A stretch of 64,000 nt of DNA from Dulcicalothrix desertica PCC 7102 (GTDB lineage: Bacteria > Cyanobacteriota > Cyanobacteriia > Cyanobacteriales > Nostocaceae), in assembly GCF_003991905.1 (NCBI RefSeq), contig NZ_RSCL01000011.1:130984-194983 (forward strand), in the 5' to 3' direction. Shown piece after piece: positions 9,201 through 16,582 of the stretch; the first letter of the stretch is position 1; each line of letters begins with the position of its first letter. The translations under genes and the position numbers were made by a program. The notes beneath the pieces were generated by a model, which was not told the origin of the DNA, searched no databases, and saw only the letters and a program-made list of their open reading frames with translations.

Positions 9201-10002
9201 TCATTGTGATGTAAATATAGAAGAAGCAGGCGCCCCATTAATATTACAGTGTGACGATGACAGCGATATTCGAGCAGTCGTTCAAACCATGCTACAACGG
9301 CAAGGTTATCGCGTGTTAACAGCCGCATCAGGATTAGAAGCTGTAGAAATGGCAATTCAACAACATCCTGCCGTAATACTTCTTAACCTAATGATGCCCG
9401 GTATGGATGGATGGGAAACTTTAGCACTACTCAAACAGCGGACAGATACGCAAAATATCCCAATTATAATTCTTAGTGGTTTACTTCCCAACCAAAGTTT
9501 ACCCCCTGGTGTCAGCGACTGGATTGTAAAGCCACCAAATTTAAGATTATTGTGCCAAGCATTAGAAAAAGCGTTAGCTAAAAATAATCAAAGTATCAAA
9601 GTTTTGATTATAGAAGACGACCAAGATTTAGCGCAGGTACTAATTGCCATGTTCAACCGTCACGGAATCGAAACCTATCATGCACCCACAGGAAGAGAAG
9701 CACTTCAAGTCAGTCAGCACATAATTCCTGATTTACTAGTGCTTGACCTAGGATTACCAGAATATGATGGTTTTGCTGTAGTCGATTGGTTACGGCAACA
9801 TAATAGTTTATGCCGTGTGCCTTTAGTTGTATATACAGCCCAAGACTTAAACGAAAGCGAGCGGCAACGATTAAAATTAGGACAAACCATATACCTTACC
9901 AAAGGACGCATTTCTCCACAGGAATTCGAGCAGCGAGTAATTATTTTGCTCAACCGTATGATTCGAGGTAATGAAAATAATGAAACGCATTTTAATCATT
10001 GA
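6202..10002 (+). CDS. Ethylene-receptor-like hybrid histidine kinase (ETR1-type sensor, PAS, GAF, HisKA, two receivers)
   Basis: A 1266-aa protein. Its N-terminal three-helix membrane domain closely resembles the plant ETR1 ethylene-binding domain: SDALIGLAYYSIPITLFYF and FIVACGTTHFMEIW contain equivalents of the copper ligands Cys65/His69 (here Cys75/His79) and of Asp25 (here Asp35). A coiled coil follows, then two or more PAS domains, a GAF domain (about residues 470-635), another PAS, HisKA (His777 in SHELRTP), HATPase with DQGRGIP and GGTGLGLAI, and two receivers. Receiver 1 has Asn1062 (LLNLMMPGMDG) where the phospho-accepting Asp should be; receiver 2 keeps Asp1182 (VLDLGLPEYDG). Start ATG 6202 follows GGGGAGG. 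The gene overlaps the next receiver gene by about 30 nt, so the three genes are probably co-transcribed. Ethylene and copper binding is inferred from conserved residues. Confidence 0.9.
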   Translation: MSEFLHNFFTTSYFIPHGHCYLWKPGLVSLHVISDALIGLAYYSIPITLFYFVKKRDDLPFNWVFLLFAAFIVACGTTHFMEIWTLWYPIYWLSGTIKAITALISAYTAIIMVCLIPQALVLPSPAQLKAANQELQQQIIERQKVEEALRRTHDELEIRVRERTLDLATANQALQAQIDERQRTELALQEITTLQKAILDSANYTIISTTVDGTIRTFNAAAENCLGYTAADVIGKTTPAIIHNSSEILQRSQELSQELSTTIEPGFEVFVAKARRGDIDEREWSYIRKDGSHFPVLLSVTALRDSENNITGFLGIGSDISERKQAESALLENEQLLRTVLEILPVGVWIVDKNGQILRVNPAGEQIWAGAKYIGIEQYCEYKGWWESTGKEIEPEEWALYRAVIHGETSINEVIKIQCFDGSYKTVLNSALPILDAENNIHGAIAVNQDITNIKQTEEELRRQNLRSRLFAEVTLKIRTSLQIEEILQTTVTEVQRILQADRVLIFKLNSDGSGRVVQESVVSGWPVTLGQDIFDPCFERIYLEKYRKGEITAVTDVDNGSILPCYVEFLKQFSVKANLVVPIFVREKLWGLLIAHQCSAPRQWTEFELTLLKHLADQIGIALSQAQLLEQEIIQRQELIRSQEELRTMSAALESAVEGISQLDTSARYIKVNPAYASMLGYQPEELIGMEWQHTIHPDDQERMIAAYQYMLTNGKVEIEVKGVRKDNSVFDKQVMMLTAYNPQQQFIGHYCFMKDISDRREVERLKDEFVSVVSHELRTPLTSISGALDLLASGILQTQPEEQKRMLNIAANNTDRLVRLINDILDIERIESGKIQMTKQICNTADLMTQSAEVVEEMALQESVVLSVSPLKANIWADSDRIIQVFTNLLSNAIKFSPKGATVCLSAEIKDSQLNTLSPHILFKVQDQGRGIPADKLESIFERFQQVDASDSRQKGGTGLGLAICRSILQHHGGQIWASSTLGVGSTFFFTLPLLPEAHCDVNIEEAGAPLILQCDDDSDIRAVVQTMLQRQGYRVLTAASGLEAVEMAIQQHPAVILLNLMMPGMDGWETLALLKQRTDTQNIPIIILSGLLPNQSLPPGVSDWIVKPPNLRLLCQALEKALAKNNQSIKVLIIEDDQDLAQVLIAMFNRHGIETYHAPTGREALQVSQHIIPDLLVLDLGLPEYDGFAVVDWLRQHNSLCRVPLVVYTAQDLNESERQRLKLGQTIYLTKGRISPQEFEQRVIILLNRMIRGNENNETHFNH

Positions 10003-10345
10003 TGACGAATTTGATATTCGAGCAGTTGCTGAACTTGCTCTCAAAGCAGTAGGTGGTTGGGAAGTTTCGACAGCTGCTTCTGGAAGTGAAGGATTAGAAA
10101 AGGCTAGCGCAGAACAGCCCGATGTTATTTTACTAGATGTAATGATGCCCGATATGGATGGCATTGCTACCTTTAATGCATTGCAAGCGAATCCTGCAAC
10201 GCAGTCTATACCAGTAATTTTATTAACAGCTAAGGTACAGCCCGCAGACCAACGACGATTTGCTGAACTTGGAGTGCGAGCAGTTATTACCAAACCGTTT
10301 AAGGCTATGAAGCTAGCTACCCAAATTTCATCTGTCCTAGGATAG
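9971..10345 (+). CDS. Single-domain CheY-like response regulator
   Basis: A 124-residue stand-alone receiver: acidic pocket IDDEFD, phospho-acceptor in ILLDVMMPDMDG, Thr in LLTAK and Lys in ITKPFK are all present, and there is no output domain. It begins inside the 3' end of the hybrid kinase gene (overlap about 32 nt), implying translational coupling, and probably takes the phosphoryl group from that kinase. The start is ambiguous between ATG 9971 and ATG 9980 (MKRILIIDDE); the upstream GAGGT is rather close to the first and rather far from the second. Confidence 0.9.
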   Translation: MKIMKRILIIDDEFDIRAVAELALKAVGGWEVSTAASGSEGLEKASAEQPDVILLDVMMPDMDGIATFNALQANPATQSIPVILLTAKVQPADQRRFAELGVRAVITKPFKAMKLATQISSVLG

Positions 10346-10352
10346 ATGAAAT
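10325..10352 (+). terminator. Hairpin across the stop codon of the receiver gene
   Basis: ATTTCATCT (10325-10333) pairs with AGATGAAAT (10344-10352) around a 10-nt loop containing the end of the gene. Only a weak T-content follows (gttaagtta), so it may be an mRNA-end stabiliser rather than an intrinsic terminator. Confidence 0.35.
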
Positions 10353-10487
10353 GTTAAGTTATGTAAATTTATTTGTATCTCCACAACTTCTGCATATTTG
10401 AGTTATAACGTCAGAAGCAAGTAAGAGTTAGCTAGGCGCTAGTATTGATGTAAATAAATATACATTATAAAATTAGGTGGTGAAATT

Positions 10488-10907
10488 ATGTATACGACAA
10501 ATGATTCAGAGTTATTTAATTTCAGTCTTACAAAAACGATTAATGCTTTAAAAACGCAAAATAAGACACGGGTTGAAAGTTGTGAAAAGGCATTTATCGC
10601 ACTATTGGGAAGTAATTATACAGTTAATGTTTTTACGGCTGCAATACTTGAATTATCTGAAATAGATATAGCTACTTTTCATTGGACTATAGAAAATTTT
10701 TCACACTTAAAAGCTTGTGACTATTTACTAGAAGCAGTGACTGGGTTAACAATTCAAAAATTATTAAAAGCAGGATTTATTCCCGGTAAAGATTTTAGTG
10801 CATCTCAAGGACAACTATTAGTAAATGAAGATGTAAAAAACGTATTGATGGACAGCAAATCAAATACAGAACGTGTTCTAATTGAAAAATTATTGCTACC
10901 AGCTTGA
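10488..10907 (+). CDS. Hypothetical protein, 139 aa
   Basis: A soluble, probably alpha-helical protein that I do not recognise. The start is well supported: ATG 10488 follows AGGTGG at a suitable distance. There is no signal peptide or transmembrane stretch. It lies between the signalling operon and the nitrogenase C-terminal-type gene, with about 140 nt upstream and about 45 nt downstream, so it could be co-transcribed with the latter. Codon use looks like its neighbours. Confidence 0.65.
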   Translation: MYTTNDSELFNFSLTKTINALKTQNKTRVESCEKAFIALLGSNYTVNVFTAAILELSEIDIATFHWTIENFSHLKACDYLLEAVTGLTIQKLLKAGFIPGKDFSASQGQLLVNEDVKNVLMDSKSNTERVLIEKLLLPA

Positions 10908-10952
10908 AAAAGCAACAAATCACCTATTCTAAACACTCTACCTATTACCCAA

Positions 10953-11234
10953 ATGAATATTCTCGTAAATCCTATCGTACAGATAATCCTACTACCAATT
11001 CGTCAATGGCTGGAATCAATCAAAGTCAACAACTATAAAAAAGCACATACACTCTGCCAACTTATACCTGCCAGTTGTCCGTTTGAACGAAATATTACAC
11101 TCTTCAAACGTACCATTTTTCATATCCCCCCTCTTTGTAAACTAAATCCTTTCTACGAACAATTAGTTGAACTTCGCTTTAAAGCCTTAACTTATCTCGC
11201 AGAGTCTGGTGAGGATGTAACGATTTATTGCTAA
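10953..11234 (+). CDS. Mo-dependent nitrogenase C-terminal domain family protein
   Basis: A 93-residue protein with the cyanobacterial family signature CQLIPASCPFERNI, then IPPLCKLNPFYEQLVELRF and ALTYLAE. The family is annotated as 'Mo-dependent nitrogenase, C-terminal' because similar sequence occurs next to nif genes, but stand-alone members are common in cyanobacteria and their biochemical role is not known to me. No nif genes are in the window, so a direct nitrogenase role is not supported. The start ATG 10953 has no strong ribosome-binding site. Confidence 0.75.
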   Translation: MNILVNPIVQIILLPIRQWLESIKVNNYKKAHTLCQLIPASCPFERNITLFKRTIFHIPPLCKLNPFYEQLVELRFKALTYLAESGEDVTIYC

Positions 11235-11338
11235 GTTTCTTAAATATTTATTTTTTTCCTACCGGATTAATATTCCGGTATGGATTATTGTTTTACAATT
11301 TAAAAAACGCCAAAAAACGAATTAATTTAGTAGTATAT

Positions 11339-12001
11339 ATGAACTTTACTAATAATAATCATATCATAAAAATGAATCAAGAACAATCGCTAAGGTCAGA
11401 AATGCCTTATGAATTACAAAATCTTATTTTCCCTAGTACGCACGAAGAAACTGTTGCTACACCCGAAGACAAAAGCGATGTCAGTATCTTCAATAATATA
11501 AATCGTGGTCGTGTTGCGATTTTTCTCGATGGGTCAAACCTCTTTTATGCAGCATTACAACTTGGTATTGAAGTCGATTACACTAAACTACTTTCTCTTT
11601 TAATTGAAAAATCACAGCTACTACGTGCATTCTTTTATACAGGAGTAGACCGTACCAATGAAAAGCAACAGGGTTTTTTGTTGTGGATGCGTCGAAATGG
11701 CTATCGTGTAATTACCAAAGATTTAATCCAGCTTGCAGATGGCTCTAAAAAAGCTAACCTAGACGTAGAAATTGCAGTTGACATGATAACTTTAGCTGGA
11801 CACTACGATACAGCTGTTTTGGTTAGTGGTGACGGAGACCTTGCTTATGCAGCAAATGCCATTAGTTTTCAAGGTGTCCGAGTAGAGGTTGTAAGTTTAC
11901 GTTCCATGACCAGTGATAGCTTAATTAACGTTGCCGACCGCTACATAGACCTTGACTCTATCAAACACCATATCCAAAAGGCGCCTTTCACCTCACCTTA
12001 A
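11339..12001 (+). CDS. NYN domain (LabA-like, DUF88) protein
   Basis: The core RVAIFLDGSNLFYAALQLGI, then FFYTGVDRTNEKQQGFLLW, LDVEIAVDMITLA and AVLVSGDGDLAYAANAI is the NYN/PIN-like fold with its conserved Asp residues (DGSN, LDVEIAVD, SGDGD), a probable metal-dependent RNase-type site. The LabA subgroup is linked to circadian output in Synechococcus, but most cyanobacteria have several paralogues and this one's role is unknown. An open frame extends upstream to 11228, overlapping the previous gene; ATG 11339 or ATG 11372 (MNQEQS) are more plausible starts. Confidence 0.85.
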   Translation: MNFTNNNHIIKMNQEQSLRSEMPYELQNLIFPSTHEETVATPEDKSDVSIFNNINRGRVAIFLDGSNLFYAALQLGIEVDYTKLLSLLIEKSQLLRAFFYTGVDRTNEKQQGFLLWMRRNGYRVITKDLIQLADGSKKANLDVEIAVDMITLAGHYDTAVLVSGDGDLAYAANAISFQGVRVEVVSLRSMTSDSLINVADRYIDLDSIKHHIQKAPFTSP

Positions 12002-12052
12002 TTAAATTTTATACTGCACTCTGTGTGACTCGGCGCCTACTCTTAAGCCCAT

Positions 12053-12081
12053 TTGACAACTGTATGTTTACTCGCTACAAT
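12053..12081 (+). promoter_or_regulatory. Sigma70-type promoter
   Basis: TTGACA (12053-12058) is separated by exactly 17 nt from TACAAT (12076-12081), a near-perfect -35/-10 pair, and lies about 95 nt upstream of the FMN reductase start. It is the best consensus promoter I found in the window. Confidence 0.6.
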
Positions 12082-12178
12082 AAACTCATAATCATTACGA
12101 GTTCGTTTAATTCAGAAATTAAGCGATATTAAGTAAGAACTGAAGTTTTAAAAGATGTTTAGTGAGTGACGGTAGATT

Positions 12179-12724
12179 ATGGTGAAAATAGTAGGTATTG
12201 CAGGCAGCCTTAGAACAGACTCTTACTCGCAGTTAGCTTTAGAAGTAGCTGCACAGAGACTTCAAGCGCTCGGCGCTGAGGTAGAAATATTAGACTTAAG
12301 ACAGATGCAGTTGCCATTTTGTAATGGTGGAGACGATTATTCAGAATATCCTGATGTTGAGAAATTACAAAATGCCGTCAAAAATGCTGATGGGCTGGTT
12401 TTAGCGACACCAGAATATCACGGTAGTGTTAGCGGAGTCTTGAAGAATGCACTTGATTTAATGAGCTTTGACCAGTTGTCTGGTAAAGTAACAGGATTAA
12501 TTAGCGTTTTAGGTGGACAGCCCAACAGTAACGCACTTAACGACTTACGGGTAATTATGCGTTGGGTACATGCATGGGTTATACCTGAGCAAATAGGAAT
12601 TGGGCAAGTTTGGAAAGCCTTTAGCCCAGAAGGTAAACTTGTAGACGAAAAACTTTCTCAAAGATTTGACCAATTTGCTCAAAGTTTGGTTGATAATACT
12701 CGTAAACTGCGAGGAGTAAATTAG
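12179..12724 (+). CDS. NADPH-dependent FMN reductase (flavodoxin-like)
   Basis: A 181-aa protein with IAGSLRTDSYSQLAL (FMN phosphate-binding GSLR), ATPEYHGSVSGVLKNALD (the family's PEYxGS signature) and ISVLGGQPNSNAL. These place it in the NAD(P)H:FMN/quinone reductase family, which transfers two electrons from NADPH to FMN, quinones, azo dyes or chromate-like substrates. It is cytosolic. It has its own promoter (12053-12081) and a downstream hairpin (12744-12782), so it looks monocistronic. The physiological substrate cannot be told from sequence. Confidence 0.88.
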   Translation: MVKIVGIAGSLRTDSYSQLALEVAAQRLQALGAEVEILDLRQMQLPFCNGGDDYSEYPDVEKLQNAVKNADGLVLATPEYHGSVSGVLKNALDLMSFDQLSGKVTGLISVLGGQPNSNALNDLRVIMRWVHAWVIPEQIGIGQVWKAFSPEGKLVDEKLSQRFDQFAQSLVDNTRKLRGVN

Positions 12725-12743
12725 TCAGATAAGTAGCTGCATA

Positions 12744-12782
12744 GTGCGATTTTTAACTGTCCGAGTGCGTTAAAAATTGCAC
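12744..12782 (+). terminator. Long-stem transcription terminator after the FMN reductase
   Basis: GTGCGATTTTTAAC (12744-12757) pairs with GTTAAAAATTGCAC (12769-12782) with one G-T wobble and an 11-nt loop; the following DNA is T/A-rich (ttattatatt). It sits 20 nt after the stop codon. Confidence 0.6.
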
Positions 12783-12821
12783 TTATTATATTAAAAAAAT
12801 AATAAATGAATGTCCATTTAA

Positions 12822-13046
12822 TTTGCAAACAGAGTTAACTGCTATTTTACTAGTTTTGAACGGTTGCATCGGCGCCTGCCAAAAAAGCTGAAACGGTTTT
12901 TACCAACTGGTGGTGGCATAGCTCATGACCATCACGGTAAAGCAATATTCGGGTTTATTGTGTTTTTGTTGTCGGAGAGCATAATCTTTTTAAGTTTCAT
13001 TTTTACTTACGTTGCTTTGCGATTAACAACTAAAAATTGGCTATGA
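12822..13046 (+). pseudogene. Cytochrome c oxidase subunit III (CtaE) fragment
   Basis: The frame from 12822 lacks an ATG and reads a basic stretch, then GGGIAHDHHGKAIFGFIVF and LLSESIIFLSFIFTYVALRL, matching the N-terminal first transmembrane helix region of cyanobacterial heme-copper oxidase subunit III (about 200 aa when complete). It stops at TGA 13044-13046 right after NWL, where family members continue with PPG. Everything after helix 1 is missing and no subunit I or II gene is nearby, so this is a relic. Either an upstream piece was lost too or the start codon has decayed. Confidence 0.7.
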
Positions 13047-13149
13047 ACCAAGTGGATTAAATTTAGGCGCCAATAATAAACCTATCGAATTACTAAGACA
13101 CTACAGTTGGGAAGAACTACAGGCACTATCAAAACCTCAAAGCACATAA
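13042..13149 (+). pseudogene. Unidentified C-terminal gene fragment fused behind the CtaE relic
   Basis: In the frame overlapping the CtaE stop, codons read YEPSGLNLGANNKPIELL and then RHYSWEELQALSKPQST before TAA. It looks like a genuine protein C-terminus (hydrophilic, no odd codons) but I cannot assign a family. A GGCGCC hexamer lies inside it at about 13065. Most likely it is the tail of a gene joined to the oxidase fragment by deletion. Confidence 0.35.
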
Positions 13150-13159
13150 TAACTAAAAA

Positions 13160-13941
13160 ATGAATTCTAAAAGCAGTAATTGTTATTTTTTAACTCCTCG
13201 ACCAGGCAATCCATCCCATCCACTATTTATATTTCTGCCAGGAATGGATGAGACGGGAAAGGAACTAATGTGTCTTCAAACAGCGGGTTTGGAAACTGTT
13301 TTTGATGTTCGTTGTTTTGTTATTCCACCCAATAATCTAACTGACTGGGACAAAATGACTTTTGAAGTGGCATCTTTAACTGAGAGAGAACTAGAAAAAG
13401 CACCAGGTTCAGATATTTACCTTTGTGGTGAATCATTTGGTTGTTGTTTAGCACTGAAAGTTTTAGAAAGACACCCCGATTATTTTACAAAGGTTATTTT
13501 AATTAATTCTGCATCTTCGTTTAATCGGGTACCTTGGCTCAAGTTCGGCTCACTTTTATTTCCTTTTACACCTACTTTTTTTATAAAATCTCATCATTTG
13601 CAGCTTTACCTTTCCTGGCTCATTTAAATAAACTTTCAAAAGCTGCTAGACAAGCATTACTAAATTCAACTCGTTCGGCACCGAAAAAAACTGCGAATCA
13701 GCGTCTATCTTTAATAAGAGAGTTTGATGTGGACGAAAAAAAACTATCTCAAATCACCCAGCCCGTGTTGCTAATTGCAAGTACTAAAGACCGACTTTTA
13801 CCTTCAGTTGCAGAGGCGCAACGCTTGACATCTATTTTTACAAATTCTCATTTAATCACTTTACCTCATAGCGGTCATTCTTGTTTGGTGGAAGCTGACG
13901 TTAACCTGTACAACATTTTGATAGAGGAGAAATTTATTTAA
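13160..13941 (+). pseudogene. Alpha/beta hydrolase, disrupted by a single-base frameshift
   Basis: Frame 1 from ATG 13160 carries the oxyanion-side segment LFIFLPGMDETGKEL and the nucleophile elbow GESFGC, then runs into a premature stop at about 13625. The remainder (AALPFLAHLNKLSKAARQAL, the acid-bearing ASTKDRLLPSVAEAQ and the catalytic His in LPHSGHSCLVEAD) continues in another frame to 13941. The switch point is a run of seven T at about 13576-13582; one additional T would restore a single protein of about 260 aa with a complete Ser-Asp-His triad. It could be a real mutation, a phase-variable tract or a sequencing error. Confidence 0.75.
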
Positions 13942-13943
13942 TT

Positions 13944-14027
13944 ATGCCTGATATTGAAATTTATGACGAACGTATGCACGCGCTTGTACGTCCAGATAGC
14001 TCACTTCAGAAACTTACTAATGGCGCC
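13944..14027 (+). pseudogene. SMP-30/gluconolactonase family N-terminal fragment
   Basis: From ATG 13944, three nt after the hydrolase stop, the frame reads MPDIEIYDERMHALVRPDSS and then LQKLTNGA, the usual start of cyanobacterial SMP-30/gluconolactonase-like lactonases. Similarity ends at the codons GGC GCC (14022-14027), after which the frame is meaningless and soon stops. About 250 residues of beta-propeller are missing. Confidence 0.65.
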
Positions 14028-14163
14028 GGCGGTAATTGTTGCAGTCCGTCAAGGCTTGGATATTAGTACTCGCAAATCAGCAACTATTTGCTTAATTGGC
14101 TGGACAATAGTTCAAATTTTAATTGGCTTCGTGCAGGTTTTAGAGCAGCAATTAATAAGATAG
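14023..14163 (+). pseudogene. Membrane protein C-terminal fragment, unidentified
   Basis: Starting in the GGCGCC at 14022-14027 but in a different frame from the SMP-30 piece, codons read APAVIVAVRQGLDISTRKSA and then TICLIGWTIVQILIGFV, ending at TAG. This has the form of the last transmembrane helix of an integral membrane protein; a Yip1-type family is possible but unproven. The joint with the SMP-30 fragment coincides with the hexamer. Confidence 0.4.
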
Positions 14164-14351
14164 TGATAATGTCATGCAGTAACCTCCGCTTTTGTTGGAT
14201 GTAGTTTTTGTTAGTATTATTTTTTAGTTAATATTTTGAGGGATATTGAGAAGAATTATTAATTAACTAAGTAGAGATTGAAGGAGTATTGTACTAAATT
14301 TGTAGTATTTGTAGTTAGTACTGTACTTAACCATGTTTAGAGTTAAAGTGT

Positions 14352-14894
14352 TTATATCTTGGCGCCGAAGGTTTTGGTGTTTCTGCCAAAACTGGATGCT
14401 CCCCTCTCACCTTCCATCAAAACCGAAAGCCTTTTTTCAATTCCCAATTCCCGAAATAATGCAGTCACAGAAACAGGGTCGGTAGCAGAAAGGCAAGCTC
14501 CAATTAGTAAAGCAGTTGTCAGAGAAAGTCCCGCTATTTGATTTAAACTAATCGCTACTCCAGCAATAGAAATTATTACCCCACCAATGGCATACAAACA
14601 AATTGGCAATAAATCTTGCTTTAATTCTGTCTATTTAAAGTTCCAAGCAGCTTCAAATAATAAAGGCGGCAAAATAATTAATAAAATTAAGCCGGGAGAA
14701 AGCTTCATTAATCGCACATCTACCAGTGCTAACATTAACCCAACAATAACTAGTAGCAGCGTATAGGGGATGCGACGAAACCAGCTGAATATCTGTGGTA
14801 GCGTTGCTACACTCAGAGAAACCAAAAGTACTAGAAGAAATTGCTTAAGATTGTCTTCAATCACAACTTCTCGAATTGCCGATTCAATCGCCAT
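14352..14894 (-). pseudogene. NhaP-type Na+/H+ antiporter, nonsense mutation and 3' truncation
   Basis: The N-terminus MAIESAIREVVIEDNLKQFL leads into PGLILLIILPPLLFEAAWNF, typical of CPA1/NhaP sodium-proton antiporters. Codon 88 is TAG in the sequence WNFK-stop-TELKQDLLPI; relatives usually have Trp there, so a TGG-to-TAG change is likely. The same frame then continues through IGACLSATDPVSVTALFREL to LMEGE, where relatives continue SLFNDG; here similarity stops (about 14406) and the rest of the roughly 500-residue protein is absent. At least two inactivating events are therefore present. Confidence 0.78.
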
Positions 14895-15017
14895 TTTAGA
14901 ACTCCCCCGAAAGTTATAGGCTAAGTTTAATCATATTATTCTGCTTGTGGCAGATATGAGAACAAAACAGTCATAATTAACAAGTTGAGACTAAAGTCAT
15001 AATGTTGGAACTGATAA

Positions 15018-16022
15018 ATGATTGGCAGTGTTAGTGATTTCATTAAAAATTTCAACCACTCAGAGGTTGACGCAACTCAGTTAGAGCAGTTACAGACCGA
15101 ATTGTTAAACGAGTCTACACTTTCACCAGCTTACCTAATTTTGACTGTTGGTTCTTGTATTATCGCAACCCTTGGCTTAATTACTAATAGTACTGCCGTT
15201 ATTATTGGAGCAATGATTATTGCCCCTCTAATGCTGCCAATTAGGGGACTTGCCCTAGGCGCCCTTACAGGTAATATCATACTTTTTCGCAGAGGACTAA
15301 TAGCTATTGTATTCGGAACTCTACTATCAATTGGGTTAGCTTATGCTTTAGAGCTACTAGTCGGAATTTCGATTTTTGACACTGAAGTGTTATCCCGCTC
15401 TAAACCCACCTTACTAGATTTAGGGATTGCAGTGACGGCAGGTAGCATAAGCGGTTATGCCAAGGTACAACCCAAAATTTCTGGTAGTCTGGTGGGTACT
15501 GCGATCGCCGTTGCGTTAATGCCACCTATTTGTGTTATGGGTTTGGGTTTAGCTTCTTCCAATTGGTCGCTTAGTCAGGGAGCAGCTCTACTTTACTTTA
15601 CCAACTTATTAGGTATTACTCTTGCCTGTATGCTGACGTTTGTAATCATAGGTTATTCTCGCATACAGCGAGCAGGCGCCGCGCTTTTTTGGACATTATT
15701 GCTCACGGCTATTTTGCTGTTGCCTCTAAGTGTTAGCTTTGCCCAATTAGTTAAACAAACAAATATAGAAAGCAGTCTTAAAAACGCACTGCTGACTAAA
15801 ACTATTACTTTTCAGCGTTTGGAATTGCTCAAAATCAACACCAACTGGTTAGCTAACCCACCAATAGTTCGGTTGATTGTGCGGACAAGAGTACCCGTGA
15901 CTCCCAAACTAGTTGGCTTATTAGAAAAGTTTGTACAAGAAGAAATGGGTCAGCCTTTTACTTTGATATTTGAGGTTAGTCAAGTTGAAGAAGTAACAAG
16001 AGAAACGCCTATTTTACTTTAA
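15018..16022 (+). CDS. DUF389 membrane protein
   Basis: A 334-aa integral membrane protein whose core VGSCIIATLGLITNSTAVII followed by GAMIIAPLMLPIRGLALGAL is the DUF389 signature, with several further hydrophobic segments and a soluble C-terminus. The function of the family is not established. A cytoplasmic N-terminus of about 38 residues precedes the first helix. A truncated second copy follows at 16191, pointing to an ancestral tandem duplication. The start ATG 15018 is the first in frame; no strong ribosome-binding site is seen. Confidence 0.85.
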   Translation: MIGSVSDFIKNFNHSEVDATQLEQLQTELLNESTLSPAYLILTVGSCIIATLGLITNSTAVIIGAMIIAPLMLPIRGLALGALTGNIILFRRGLIAIVFGTLLSIGLAYALELLVGISIFDTEVLSRSKPTLLDLGIAVTAGSISGYAKVQPKISGSLVGTAIAVALMPPICVMGLGLASSNWSLSQGAALLYFTNLLGITLACMLTFVIIGYSRIQRAGAALFWTLLLTAILLLPLSVSFAQLVKQTNIESSLKNALLTKTITFQRLELLKINTNWLANPPIVRLIVRTRVPVTPKLVGLLEKFVQEEMGQPFTLIFEVSQVEEVTRETPILL

Positions 16023-16190
16023 TTATCCTCCAAATGGTAGAAATTATAATATTAATATTTATTTACATTGATAGATGACTTAATTCCAAAAATAGAAATC
16101 TAATTAGATGTCAAAGCTAATATCGAGTCAGAAATTAAGGAGTAAGCTTTGTTAGTAGCTATTCGTAACCGCTTCAAAAACTTTAAATGA

Positions 16191-16406
16191 CATCGATTAG
16201 ACCCAATCCAGATACAAAAGCTACAAACAGAATTGCTCGACGATTCCAACCCAGACCCAACTTACATAATTTTAATCATTGGCTCTTGTGCTATTGCTAG
16301 CTTTGGTTTACTCAGTAATAGCACTGCGGTGATTATTGGAGCTATGATTGTTGCACCGTTGATGTTACCAATTCGCGGTTTGGCTTTTGGCGCCTTGTTG
16401 CTTTAG
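16191..16406 (+). pseudogene. Truncated second copy of the DUF389 gene
   Basis: The frame has no start codon (TGA immediately upstream) and reads IQKLQTELLDDSNPDPTYII, LIIGSCAIASFGLLSNSTAV and IIGAMIVAPLMLPIRGLAFG, aligning with residues about 22-82 of the intact neighbour at 15018. Similarity ends precisely at the codons GGC GCC (16389-16394), also present at the same point in the intact gene; then come three unrelated codons and a stop. The downstream two thirds are lost. Confidence 0.8.
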
Positions 16407-16582
16407 CTTATCCACCCACTGAGGTTCGGCGCCTGATCCTAAACTTTTCTGGTCGAAGTCTTGAATTTGGCAACGAGACTAAGGATTTATCATTAGTTGA
16501 TGCGATTCTTGTATATAACGTTTACTTCTCATTTGAGATACATTGTAGCCTGCTAATAACCTCAGCTAAATCTAGAGTTTAG
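16391..16582 (+). pseudogene. Possible C-terminal fragment of an unidentified gene
   Basis: Downstream of the DUF389 break, an open frame reads VALAYPPTEVRRLILNFSGR and then SLEFGNETKDLSLVDAIL up to TAG 16580-16582. It overlaps the stop of the convergent phosphodiesterase gene by a few bases. It looks coding in composition but I cannot assign it. It may be the far end of whatever was joined to the DUF389 relic; a second GGCGCC lies at about 16429. Confidence 0.25.
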
